Source: Streptomyces harbinensis
GTDB lineage: Bacteria > Actinomycetota > Actinomycetes > Streptomycetales > Streptomycetaceae
Length of the DNA: 64,000 nucleotides
Direction: 5' to 3'
Assembly: GCF_900116145.1 (NCBI RefSeq)
Contig: NZ_FPAB01000006.1
Coordinates: 1-64,000 of the forward strand
Below the pieces are notes generated by a model. It was not told the origin of the DNA, searched no databases, and saw nothing but the letters and a program-made list of their open reading frames with translations. Of this stretch, positions 35,990 through 43,609 are shown piece by piece. The number at the start of each line of letters is the position of its first letter. Within the stretch, counting starts at the first letter, position 1. Both the position numbers and the translations under genes were made by a program.

Positions 35990-36022
35990 AAAGCGGGCCA
36001 TCCATCAACTGGATGACCCGCT
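35990..36022 (-). terminator. Terminator after tRNA-Ala
   Basis: On the minus strand AGCGGGTCATCC, a short loop and GGATGGCCCGCTTT form an almost perfect hairpin starting about 10 bases after the tRNA 3' end, ending in TTT. Confidence 0.75.
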
Positions 36023-36031
36023 TGGTGATTG

Positions 36032-36104
<73 letters not shown>

Positions 36105-36170
36105 TTGTTCTATTGTTCCCCGCCGGGCTTCCTTCCGGTTTCCCTTCCGGCCCCTTGCGGCGATGCCCTT

Positions 36171-36201
36171 ACTCTACACATGAACCCGGGTGGTTTGCCA
36201 A
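36171..36201 (-). promoter_or_regulatory. Possible promoter of tRNA-Ala
   Basis: TTGGCA (36201-36196) and TAGAGT (36176-36171) with a 19-base spacer, about 67 bases upstream of the tRNA 5' end. Spacer is slightly long, so tentative. Confidence 0.4.
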
Positions 36202-36234
36202 ATCGGCTGCGGCGGGCCGCCGTCCGGGGGTTCG

Positions 36235-36468
36235 TCAGGCGCTGGCGAAGGAGTAGAACCGCTTGAGCGCGCAGTGCTCGTCGAGCAGCCGGCCGTAGAT
36301 CGGCTCGCCCTCCAGCTCGCGGTACACCTCGATGGGGTCGCCCTTGATGATGAGCGCCCGCGCGCACTCCACGCACCAGTACTGGTAGCTCGTGTTGACG
36401 GGCTGGAGATCGCGGACGATGGGCGTACCGCAGCCGCACCAGTCGCATTTTCTGCTGTGGGCACCCAA
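36235..36468 (-). CDS. Small CxxC-rich conserved Streptomyces protein (77 aa)
   Basis: A 77-aa protein with two cysteine pairs (CDWCGC and WCVEC), probably a zinc ribbon, and the conserved string PVNTSYQYWCVECARALIIK followed by GDPIEVYREL. I recall this as widely conserved in Streptomyces but without a named function. Start chosen at TTG 36468 because a perfect GGAGG lies 8 bases upstream. The longer frame to 36585 adds unlikely sequence. It lies just upstream of the tRNA-Ala promoter region. Confidence 0.8.
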   Translation of the reverse strand: MGAHSRKCDWCGCGTPIVRDLQPVNTSYQYWCVECARALIIKGDPIEVYRELEGEPIYGRLLDEHCALKRFYSFASA

Positions 36469-36474
36469 GGGAAA

Positions 36475-36807
36475 CGCCTCCGTCAATGCCGGACAGGCCA
36501 GGCCGGGGACCCCTCGCCCGGCATTCCCCGATTGTGCCACGGGGGGAGGGGGCCCTATAAGGGCCTGGTCACACCTCGTGTGCAAAGGGAGACGCGTTCG
36601 AGATCCGCGTGCGATTCCGGTGGGCGGTACGGGCGGGCGGCAGGGCCGCGGCGGATGCGGCGGGCCGTACGGGCCGGGGCGCGGTGGGCCGGGGCCGCCG
36701 CTGGGGCGCGGCGAAACGGCGGGCGGGCCGCCCCGGGGGCCAGCCCCGGGGCGCGGCAGAAGCCCAGCGCCCGGCGCCCGCGCGCCCCGCGCACGGGAAA
36801 GGACGTC
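36475..36807. other. Intergenic region without a gene
   Basis: About 330 bases of extremely GC-rich sequence with no convincing coding frame. It should hold the promoter of the small CxxC gene (minus, near 36,500) and the terminator of the phosphatase operon. A perfect 9-bp hairpin is listed separately. Confidence 0.5.
36730..36752 (-). terminator. Hairpin downstream of the histidine phosphatase gene
   Basis: GCCCCGGGG (36730-36738), loop GCCAG, CCCCGGGGC (36744-36752): a perfect 9-bp stem 56 bases after the phosphatase stop on the minus strand; the likely end of the nadD-LytR_C-rsfS-phosphatase transcript. Confidence 0.55.
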
Positions 36808-37425
36808 TCAGACGTCGTCGCCGATGACCGGCTCGGGCAGCGAGCCCGCGTTGTGCTCCAGCAGCCGCCAGCCACGCACGCTCTCACCGAGCACCGACCA
36901 GGAGCAGTTGGCCAGCCCGCCGAGCGCCTCCCAGGTGGGCGGCGCCAGGCCGATCAGCCGGCCGATGGTGGTACGGATCGTGCCGCCGTGGCTGACCACG
37001 ACCAGCACTCCGCCCGGCGGCAGCTTCTCCACGGTGCGCTCCACCAGCGGCGCCGCCCGGTCGGCGACCTCCGTCTCCAGCTCACCGCCGCCGCGCCGCA
37101 CCGGCTCGCCGCGCTTCCAGGCGGCGTACTGCTCGCCGAAGCGGGCCTTGATCTCCTCGTGCGTGAGCCCCTGCCACTCGCCGGCGTACGTCTCGCGCAG
37201 CGCCTCGTCGTGGGCGACCGGCAGCCCGGTGACCGCCGCCAGCTCGGCGGCGGTGGCCGCGGTGCGGCGCAGGTCGGAGGCGATGATCGCGTGCGGGGAC
37301 AGCCCGGCCAGCAGCCGCGCGGCCCGCTTGGCCTGCGCCACGCCGGTCTCGGTCAGCTCGATGTCCAAGGTGCCCTGGAAGCGGTTCTCCAGGTTCCAGG
37401 CGGTCTGCCCGTGCCGCCACAGCAC
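36808..37425 (-). CDS. Histidine phosphatase family protein (phosphoglycerate-mutase fold)
   Basis: Phosphatase/mutase of the histidine phosphatase superfamily, 205 aa as called. The RHG motif is at the N-terminus (LWRHGQTAWNLENRFQG), the second conserved Arg region is SDLRRTAATAAEL, the Glu is in REEYAGEWQ-like ETYAGEWQGLTHEE, and the last His is in VVSHGGTIRT. GTG at 37425 is the only standard start. It truncates the first beta-strand, though, because RGRRIV upstream in frame belongs to the fold. A CTG at 37452 overlapping the rsfS stop would restore it. Operon with rsfS upstream. Substrate unknown. Confidence 0.88.
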   Translation of the reverse strand: MLWRHGQTAWNLENRFQGTLDIELTETGVAQAKRAARLLAGLSPHAIIASDLRRTAATAAELAAVTGLPVAHDEALRETYAGEWQGLTHEEIKARFGEQYAAWKRGEPVRRGGGELETEVADRAAPLVERTVEKLPPGGVLVVVSHGGTIRTTIGRLIGLAPPTWEALGGLANCSWSVLGESVRGWRLLEHNAGSLPEPVIGDDV

Positions 37426-37448
37426 GATCCGCCGGCCGCGCGCGGCGC

Positions 37449-37898
37449 TCAGCTGAACTCACCGCCCGGTGCCGTCTCCCCGTCCGCCCCGGCGCTCTCG
37501 CCGGCGTGCGCCGCCGCCTTGCCGCGGGTCGCCAGGGCGTCCTCGGGCAGGTCCAGCTGCGGGCAGTCCTTCCACAGCCGCTCCAGCGCGTAGAACACCC
37601 GCTCCTCGGCGTGCTGCACATGCACCACGATGTCCACGTAGTCGAGCAGCACCCAGCGGCCGTCCCGCTCGCCCTCGCGGCGCACCGGCTTGGCGCCCAG
37701 CTCCTTGTTCAGCTTCTCCTCGACGCCCTCCACGATCGCCTTGACCTGCCGGTCGTTCGGCGCGGAGGCGAGCAGGAAGGCGTCGGTGATGGCGAGGACG
37801 TCACTGACGTCGTAGGCGACGATGTCGTGCGCCAGCTTGTCGGCCGCGGCCTGGGCGGCGGCCTCGATCAGCTCGGTGGCGCGATCCGTTGCGGTCAC
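37449..37898 (-). CDS. rsfS: Ribosome silencing factor RsfS (RsfA/DUF143)
   Basis: Protein that binds L14 of the 50S subunit and blocks subunit joining during starvation, 149 aa. The core shows DKLAHDIVAYDVSDVLAITD, DAFLLASAPNDRQVKAI and the typical LDYVDIVVHVQHAEERVFYALERLW (each shown in part). GTG start at 37898 (VTATDRATELIEAA) with a plausible AGGCGA upstream; the frame opens earlier but without similarity. It is part of the nadD-LytR_C-rsfS-phosphatase cluster; nadD-rsfS linkage is common across bacteria. Confidence 0.93.
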   Translation of the reverse strand: MTATDRATELIEAAAQAAADKLAHDIVAYDVSDVLAITDAFLLASAPNDRQVKAIVEGVEEKLNKELGAKPVRREGERDGRWVLLDYVDIVVHVQHAEERVFYALERLWKDCPQLDLPEDALATRGKAAAHAGESAGADGETAPGGEFS

Positions 37899-38035
37899 AG
37901 GCGAAGCTTCTCCATCGTTGCGGTGGCGGTGGTGGTGCGGCAGCGTCAGTGGATTTCTCCGACGATGTCCCCCCAAGGGTCTCACGGCCCACTGACAGGC
38001 TCAGCCCGGTTCTCCCCCGAGCCGGCCGCCCACCG

Positions 38036-39811
38036 CTACTCTCCGTAATCCTCACCCAGGATGATCGTCACATCGGCATTGGGCGCGCCGTTCCCGGCCT
38101 CCACCGCGTCCTCCGGCAGACCCAGCGTCCTGGCGGCCTCCAGCGCCGTCTCGCGGTGCTCCTCCGCCCCGTACGTCACCCGCGAGGTCTCGCTCGCCTC
38201 TTCCGCCGTCCGGCTGTCGACGACCGAGAAGCCACCGTTGATCAGCGCCACCCGGGCGGTCTCCCCGCCCTCCCCGGTGCCGGTCGCGTCGGTGACCGAG
38301 ATCCGCAGCGCGGCCCCCGGGTCGGCGTTCACCACGGTGCCGCCCAGCACGTCCATGACCAGGCCCTCGGCGGTCTCGGTGCTGAGCGTGCCGTCGGTCT
38401 CCACCGGCAGCAGGACCGTCTCGTACGCCCCGTCCTGCGCGTAGCCGCCCAGCTGGGCCAGGCTCAGCGCCAGCTCCTCCTCGGACAGCGAGGGGTCGGC
38501 GATCAGCCCGACCGCGTGAATGGTCCGGGTCGCGCCGTCCTCGCCGGTCGGCATCTTGGCCAGCATCCCGGCCAGGACCTGGCCGAAGCGCTCAAGGCGC
38601 GCGTTCTCCGGCTCGTCGGGCTCGCGGTGCGTGGCGTACGCGACGGCGGCCTCGCCGCTGAGCGGGACGTTGTCGCCCAGCGGCACCACCGGCTCGTCCT
38701 CCTTCGCGCCGGGCACCTCGACATCGGTGGTGACGGTGATCCCGCCGAGCAGATCGACCAGGGTCTCCAGATAGGGAGTGCCCAGCCGCCACGTCCCCTT
38801 GATGTCGGCGCCGAGCAGCGCGCCGGCCGCCTCCCGTACGGACCCGGCCGCTTCCTGGGTGACGGCCTGGCCCAGCGTGGTGGTGCCGCCGTCCGGGGTG
38901 ATGGTGAGATCGCCGGGGAGCAGCACGGTGTACCCGCCGCCGGTGGTCTCGTTGGCGACCAGCAGGGCGGTGGAGGCGGTCTCGCCGTCCAGCTCCCGCA
39001 GATGAACGATGATCACATCGCGCTTCTGGGCCTCCGCCGCCGCCCCGTCCTCACCCCCCGGTCCGGACAGAAACGGCAGCCGGTCGGTCGCCCAGAGCGC
39101 GCCGACCCCGCCGACCAGGGCCAGCACCAGCACGATCACCAGCAGCCTGACCCGCCCCCGGCCGCGCCGTTTGGCCTCCTCACGGCGCTCGGTGCGGCTC
39201 TCGCTGAACTTCAGCCAGTCGATCACGTCCTCCGAGTCGGTGTTCTCCTCCTCGATGAAGGCGAACTGCTCGGTGGTGTACTCCTTGTCCTCCGCCCCGG
39301 ACCCCCGGCCCTCCCCCGGCTCCCCGCCGGGCCCGGGCTCCGGGCCCCCTGCGGGCTCCGGCGCCGCATCGGCCGCAGCCCCGGCCCCGTACTCCGGCTC
39401 CGGCCGCCGTTGCTGCGGCACACCCCGGTCCGGCGTCGCGTCCGGCGCTTCGGCGGGCGGGGCGGCCACCGGCGGCTGCTCCCCGGTGTCGTACCCGTAC
39501 CCCGGCGCGTAGCCGTCGTGCGGCGGGTAGGTGGTGTCGGTGATCCGCGGCTGCTGGCCGCTCCCCCAGTCGTACGACTGCTGCTGATAGCCGTCGTACC
39601 CCTGGCCGTCCTGGTACCCCTGGGGCTGCTGGTACGGGTCGTACCCCTGGTATCCCTGGTGCTGCTGCTGCGGATACGGCTGCTGCTGGTAACCCGACTG
39701 GTCCTGGGGCTGCTGGTAGTACTGCTGCTGATCCGGCTGCGGCTGGTACAGGGGGCGCCCGTACTCGTCGTAGCCGTAGATCTGCCCGTACGGATCCTGT
39801 CGGTCGTTCAC
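38036..39811 (-). CDS. LCP-like / LytR C-terminal domain membrane protein
   Basis: Cell-envelope protein of 591 aa between nadD and rsfS. Residues 1-90 are Gln/Tyr-rich with repeated YQQ, QPQ and GYQ units. An acidic/Pro-rich linker follows, then one membrane segment (RVRLLVIVLVLALVGGVGALW near residue 220-240), a divergent LytR-CpsA-Psr-like domain (VHLRELDGETASTALLV, VAYATHREPDEPENARL) and a C-terminal LytR_C domain (about 490-591, ending VTIILGEDYGE). The canonical arginines of active LCP enzymes are poorly conserved, so catalysis is doubtful. I recall the syntenic S. coelicolor protein as a spore-wall complex partner (SCO2578), but I am not certain. Start ATG 39811. Confidence 0.82.
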   Translation of the reverse strand: MNDRQDPYGQIYGYDEYGRPLYQPQPDQQQYYQQPQDQSGYQQQPYPQQQHQGYQGYDPYQQPQGYQDGQGYDGYQQQSYDWGSGQQPRITDTTYPPHDGYAPGYGYDTGEQPPVAAPPAEAPDATPDRGVPQQRRPEPEYGAGAAADAAPEPAGGPEPGPGGEPGEGRGSGAEDKEYTTEQFAFIEEENTDSEDVIDWLKFSESRTERREEAKRRGRGRVRLLVIVLVLALVGGVGALWATDRLPFLSGPGGEDGAAAEAQKRDVIIVHLRELDGETASTALLVANETTGGGYTVLLPGDLTITPDGGTTTLGQAVTQEAAGSVREAAGALLGADIKGTWRLGTPYLETLVDLLGGITVTTDVEVPGAKEDEPVVPLGDNVPLSGEAAVAYATHREPDEPENARLERFGQVLAGMLAKMPTGEDGATRTIHAVGLIADPSLSEEELALSLAQLGGYAQDGAYETVLLPVETDGTLSTETAEGLVMDVLGGTVVNADPGAALRISVTDATGTGEGGETARVALINGGFSVVDSRTAEEASETSRVTYGAEEHRETALEAARTLGLPEDAVEAGNGAPNADVTIILGEDYGE

Positions 39812-39841
39812 CCGTGCCGCCCCTTCAGTCCCTCAGCCGGT

Positions 39842-40477
39842 TCAGCCTGTCCGCTCCGGAAGGTCAAGGTCCCGGTCCCGGTAGAGGGCGCGCTTGTTGA
39901 TGTAGCGCACCACCCCGTCCGGCACCAGATACCAGACCGGGTCACCCCGGGCGACCCGCTCGCGGCAGTCGGTGGAGGAGATCGCCAGCGCGGGCACCTC
40001 CACCAGCGAGACACCGCCGTTGGGCAGCCCGGGATCGGCGAGGGTGTGACCCGGGCGGGTGACACCGATGAAGTGGGCGAGCGAGAACAGCTCCGGGGCG
40101 TCCCGCCAGGTGAGGATCTGGGCGAGCGCGTCCGCGCCGGTGATGAAGAAGAGATCCGCGTCCCGGTGGAGTTCCCGCAGTTCCCGCAGCGTGTCGATGG
40201 TGTACGTCTTGCCGCCGCGGTCGATGTCGATGCGGCTCACCGAGAACTGCGGATTGGACGCGGTCGCGATGACCGTCATCAGATACCGGTCCTCGGCGGC
40301 CGAGACCTGCCGGTGCTCCTTCTGCCACGGCTGCCCGGTCGGCACGAAGATGACCTCGTCGAGGTGGAACCGGGCCGCCACCTCACTGGCGGCGACCAGG
40401 TGGCCGTGATGGACCGGATCGAACGTCCCGCCCATCACACCGAGCCGCCGCCTCCCGGCGGTTATGCCGTCTCCCAT
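39842..40477 (-). CDS. nadD: Nicotinate-nucleotide adenylyltransferase
   Basis: NaMN adenylyltransferase of NAD biosynthesis, 211 aa. Nucleotidyl-transferase motif GGTFDPVHHGHLVAA near residue 16, and the C-terminal ISSTDCRERVARGDPVWYLVP, corresponding to the ISSTxxR motif. ATG at 40477 (MGDGITAGRRRLGVMG); an internal ATG just before GGTFDP is less likely. First gene of the nadD-LytR_C-rsfS-phosphatase cluster. It ends 30 bases before the next gene starts. Confidence 0.95.
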   Translation of the reverse strand: MGDGITAGRRRLGVMGGTFDPVHHGHLVAASEVAARFHLDEVIFVPTGQPWQKEHRQVSAAEDRYLMTVIATASNPQFSVSRIDIDRGGKTYTIDTLRELRELHRDADLFFITGADALAQILTWRDAPELFSLAHFIGVTRPGHTLADPGLPNGGVSLVEVPALAISSTDCRERVARGDPVWYLVPDGVVRYINKRALYRDRDLDLPERTG

Positions 40478-40518
40478 AAGCCGACCCTAGCTGGTGGTTG
40501 CCGGTGAGGCCGTACGGC

Positions 40519-40674
40519 TCAGCGGTCGCGGTTGAGACGGGTGGTGATCCACAGGAGCACCAGCAGCGCCGCGAGCGTGCCGGCGCCGATGAAGTACGGA
40601 TTGAGGCTGTCGTGCGCGCCGCCCTCGCTCGCGAGTGTGGTCAGGGCTTCGGCAGTGCTGCTGGGCAGGTTCAT
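40519..40674 (-). CDS. Small single-span membrane protein (51 aa), unknown
   Basis: A 51-aa frame, MNLPSSTAEALTTLASEGG at the N-terminus, then a membrane segment (YFIGAGTLAALLVLLWIT) and a basic tail (TRLNRDR). The ATG at 40674, the hydrophobic pattern followed by positive charges, and the position directly upstream of nadD argue for a real gene that automatic calls would miss. It is conserved in the same place in Streptomyces as I recall. Function unknown; a role beside the wall proteins is possible. Confidence 0.75.
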   Translation of the reverse strand: MNLPSSTAEALTTLASEGGAHDSLNPYFIGAGTLAALLVLLWITTRLNRDR

Positions 40675-40826
40675 GAACGGACCTATCCGGAACGAGACGG
40701 CTGGGACGTAGGCTCATCGTAAGCGGACGCGTCCGCCGCGGCCTCCCGCCCCCACCACTGGGGGCGCCACGCGGTGCGGAAGGCCGGGCCGGACGGCGCT
40801 CACACCAGACGTCACGAGGGGGCTAG

Positions 40827-41945
40827 ATGAGCGACGACACCGGATCCAACGAGCCAACGCCCGACCCCGCAGCCATCAACCGCGAGCGGCTCCCCGGCCG
40901 GAACCGCCGCCGGTTCCCCGGCATATCCTCCCGCGCCTACGAACACCCCGCCGACCGCTCCGCCCTGGTCGCGCTGCGCAAGCTGACCGGCTTCGACACC
41001 GTCTTCAAGGCGCTCAGCGGCATGCTCCCCGAGCGCAGTCTGCGGCTGATGTTCCTGTCCGACTCCGTCCGCGTGGACGAGCGGCAGTTCGCCCACCTGC
41101 ACCAACTGCTCCTGGATGCCTGCGACACACTGGACCTGGACACCGTCCCGCCGATGTACGTCACCCAGGACCCGAAGCCGAACGCCATGTGCATCGGCCT
41201 GGACCAGCCCATCATCGTGCTCACCACCGGGCTCGTCGAACTCCTCGACGAGGACGAGATGCGCGCCGTCATCGGCCACGAGGTGGGCCACGCCCTGTCC
41301 GGGCACGCCGTCTACCGCACCATCCTGCTCTTCCTCACCAGCATCGCCGTCCGGGTCGCCTGGATCCCGCTGGGCAACATCGCCATCATGGGCATCATCA
41401 CGGCGCTGCGCGAATGGTTCCGCAAGTCCGAACTCTCCGCCGACCGCGCCGGACTGCTCGTCGGCCAGGACCCGCAGGCGTCCCTGCGCGGCCTGATGAA
41501 GCTCGCCGGTGGCAACAACCTGCACCACATGAACGTCGACGCGTTCCTCGACCAGGCCAAGGAGTACGAGGCGGGCGGCGATCTGCGCGACTCGGTGCTG
41601 AAGATCCTCAACGTCCTGCCGCGCACCCACCCCTTCGCCGCCGTCCGCGCCGCCGAACTCCACCGCTGGGCCGGCAGCCGCGACTACCAGCGCATCATGG
41701 ACGGCCACTACCCGCGCCGCGACACCGACGCCGACGCCTCCGTCAGCCGCTCCGTCCGGGACTCGGCCGGCCACTACGCCCAGTCGGTGAAGAACAGCAA
41801 GGACCCGCTCATGAAGCTGGTCTCGGACGTGGCGGGCGGCGCCGGCGACCTGGGCGGCAAGCTCCGCGACTTCGCCACCGGCCGCGGCACCGGTGCTAGA
41901 AAAGCCCCGCCGCGCGATCCGGGTCAGGACTCGGCAACGCCGTAG
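40827..41945 (+). CDS. M48 family zinc metalloprotease (HtpX-like)
   Basis: Metalloprotease, 372 aa. Zinc motif HEVGH at residues 151-155 (followed by ALSGHAVY), the third ligand Glu in SELSADRAGLLV, and hydrophobic segments between them (ILLFLTSIAVRVAWIPLGN). Unlike classical HtpX there is no strong N-terminal membrane segment, so it is probably a peripheral or single-loop membrane protease. The C-terminal 100 residues (AGHYAQSVKNSKDPLMKLV and following) are helical. The 3' end overlaps the next gene on the opposite strand by 50 bases. ATG at 40827 after GAGGGGG. Confidence 0.9.
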   Translation: MSDDTGSNEPTPDPAAINRERLPGRNRRRFPGISSRAYEHPADRSALVALRKLTGFDTVFKALSGMLPERSLRLMFLSDSVRVDERQFAHLHQLLLDACDTLDLDTVPPMYVTQDPKPNAMCIGLDQPIIVLTTGLVELLDEDEMRAVIGHEVGHALSGHAVYRTILLFLTSIAVRVAWIPLGNIAIMGIITALREWFRKSELSADRAGLLVGQDPQASLRGLMKLAGGNNLHHMNVDAFLDQAKEYEAGGDLRDSVLKILNVLPRTHPFAAVRAAELHRWAGSRDYQRIMDGHYPRRDTDADASVSRSVRDSAGHYAQSVKNSKDPLMKLVSDVAGGAGDLGGKLRDFATGRGTGARKAPPRDPGQDSATP

Positions 41946-42972
41946 CGTCCAGCGCCCCGCACAGCGGAATGTGGTCGGCATCGGCGGTGTACGGGTCGGT
42001 GCCGGCCGGCCGGGAGTCCCCGGCCCGCTCCCCGGCGAACAACGGCCGCAGCGGGCCGTCCGGGTCGGCGCCGCAGTCCATCGGGCCGGCCAGCAGATCC
42101 GCCTGCCGCAGGATGACGGTCCGCTCCTCGATGCCCTCCTCGCCGAACAGCATCTCCACCTCGCGCCGCACCGTCAGCAGCGTGGCCGGCTCCTGCGGGC
42201 CCGCCCCGGCCGGCCGGACCGCGTACACCGTGACATGGCGCGCCGTCACCTGGAGCACGTCCTCCGCGCTCTCCGCGAACGAGAACGTGCCCTCCACCCG
42301 CGCCCGGGGATCGGCCAGCTCCACCTCCTGCGGGTCGAAGCTCACCAGCCAGGCCGTCAGCGGAGCCGCCGCCGCGCCGCCGGCGACCGCCCGGTCCAGC
42401 TGCCGCCGCTGCTGCGGGTCCAGCAACTCGCGCACCGGCAGCACCGTCTCCCCGGTCAGCACCTCGTGGGTGAGCGCGCTGGCCGCAATGTACTCCTTCG
42501 CCAGCGTCAGCGCCGTCAGCACCTGTTCGCGGGTGAAGTGCGCGGTGGCCCGCGCGTCGGGCAGCAGCACCCCGGCCGTACCGGAGCCGAAGTCCCGCGC
42601 CGGGCTGGTCCCGAACAGCTCGGCGGTGTCCACCGAGCCGGGCACCACCCCGGCCGGAGCCAGCGGCACCAGCGTGGACAGCGGCGGCTGGAGGACGTGC
42701 GTCCCCTCGCGCCCGTACGGGTCGCCGTTCCCGAGATAGAGGGCGGCGGCGAACGCCAGCAGAATGATCACCCCGAGCGCCACCCCCTGTCGCGGCACTC
42801 TCCTGCGCTCCGCGGGGCGGCTGCGCACCGCCGCACCGTGGTCCTCCAGCCGCTCCCGCGCCGAGAACTCCTGGAGGCGTGCGGCATTGACAAACGACTC
42901 GTCGAAGACGGTGGATGCGTATTCCTCGTCCCCGCTGCCCGGGAGCCCCCCGGGGTCCGAACGCCCGGCCAC
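41896..42972 (-). CDS. Membrane-anchored protein with N-terminal shared motif (SCO2584-like)
   Basis: A 358-aa protein with a cytoplasmic N-terminus, one membrane segment (about 62-81, GVALGVIILLAFAAALYLG) and a large extracytoplasmic domain of about 275 residues. Residues 19-41 carry a motif (S-T-V-F-D-E-S-F-V-N-A-A, then E-F-S-A-R-E-R) that recurs in the next protein upstream. No family recognised. I recall a Streptomyces homologue (SCO2584) reported to interact with the spore-wall synthesising machinery; uncertain. The 3' end overlaps the M48 protease gene tail to tail by 50 bases. Confidence 0.75.
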   Translation of the reverse strand: MAGRSDPGGLPGSGDEEYASTVFDESFVNAARLQEFSARERLEDHGAAVRSRPAERRRVPRQGVALGVIILLAFAAALYLGNGDPYGREGTHVLQPPLSTLVPLAPAGVVPGSVDTAELFGTSPARDFGSGTAGVLLPDARATAHFTREQVLTALTLAKEYIAASALTHEVLTGETVLPVRELLDPQQRRQLDRAVAGGAAAAPLTAWLVSFDPQEVELADPRARVEGTFSFAESAEDVLQVTARHVTVYAVRPAGAGPQEPATLLTVRREVEMLFGEEGIEERTVILRQADLLAGPMDCGADPDGPLRPLFAGERAGDSRPAGTDPYTADADHIPLCGALDATALPSPDPDRAAGLF

Positions 42973-43022
42973 CCGTCCAGCCTACGGTCACCGGCGGACG
43001 GCCAACACCCCTCACAGGCCCT

Positions 43023-43559
43023 TTACAAGCCCTCCTCCGGCTCGTCCTGCTCGCTCGCCGGCGGCAACCGGTCCTGATCGCCCGATCGCTGAACGGCTAT
43101 GAGCGCGAAGGCGATCACACTGATCCCCATCACCACGGCCAGCACACAGGCCACCGGCCGCTGCCAGCGCACCGGCCGCCAGGCCGGCGGCGGACCGCTC
43201 TGCGCGGGCCCGGCTATGGCCGGCCCGGGAGCGGGCGGCGGGACCACCACCTCACTGGTACGGGCCGGTTCCTCGTCCTCCTCGTCGAGCGGGAGGTAGC
43301 GCAGATAATCGGAGCGGTCGAAGCGCCCCTCGTCGTCGTGTTCGCCGTACAGCCCCTGGGCTTCGGCGGCTTCGGACTCCGCCCGTTCCAGCGCGGCGTA
43401 CAGAATCCGCTCCGCGGCGGTCGGCTCATGGATCTCGGCGGCTTGGACAAATGCGTCGTCGAGCACCACCGAGGTGAAGACCTCATCGGCGGCGCCGCGT
43501 TCCTGGTTGTCTGGCCTGTCTCCGTCCGGGAACGGCAGGCCCCCCACGTCATCCAGCAC
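43023..43559 (-). CDS. Small membrane protein with the same cytoplasmic motif (SCO2583-like)
   Basis: A 178-aa protein; acidic cytoplasmic part (FDRSDYLRYLPLDEEDEE), Pro-rich stretch, then one membrane segment near the C-terminus (VACVLAVVMGISVIAFALIAV). Residues 29-51 contain TSVVLDDAFVQAAEIHEPTA followed by AER, clearly related to residues 19-41 of the neighbouring 358-aa protein. Start at GTG 43559 (VLDDVGGLPFPDG) is the most likely; GTG 43615 is an alternative. It lies between proA and the 358-aa gene, on the same strand. Function unknown; the shared motif suggests a common cytoplasmic partner. Confidence 0.7.
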   Translation of the reverse strand: MLDDVGGLPFPDGDRPDNQERGAADEVFTSVVLDDAFVQAAEIHEPTAAERILYAALERAESEAAEAQGLYGEHDDEGRFDRSDYLRYLPLDEEDEEPARTSEVVVPPPAPGPAIAGPAQSGPPPAWRPVRWQRPVACVLAVVMGISVIAFALIAVQRSGDQDRLPPASEQDEPEEGL

Positions 43560-43609
43560 GCATCCCAGCGTAGGCGGATTGGCGGCGCGGGGGGAGGGTC
43601 GCTCGTAAT

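Noticed and set aside
35806..35990. T-box riboswitch in the leuS leader
   Set aside because: The terminator with a T-tract prompted it, but no T-box consensus or AG-bulge stem is visible, and a Leu leader peptide explains the structure better.
39540..39800. CRISPR-like or tandem DNA array
   Set aside because: The repeats encode the Gln/Tyr-rich N-terminus of the LytR_C protein and have no unique spacers.
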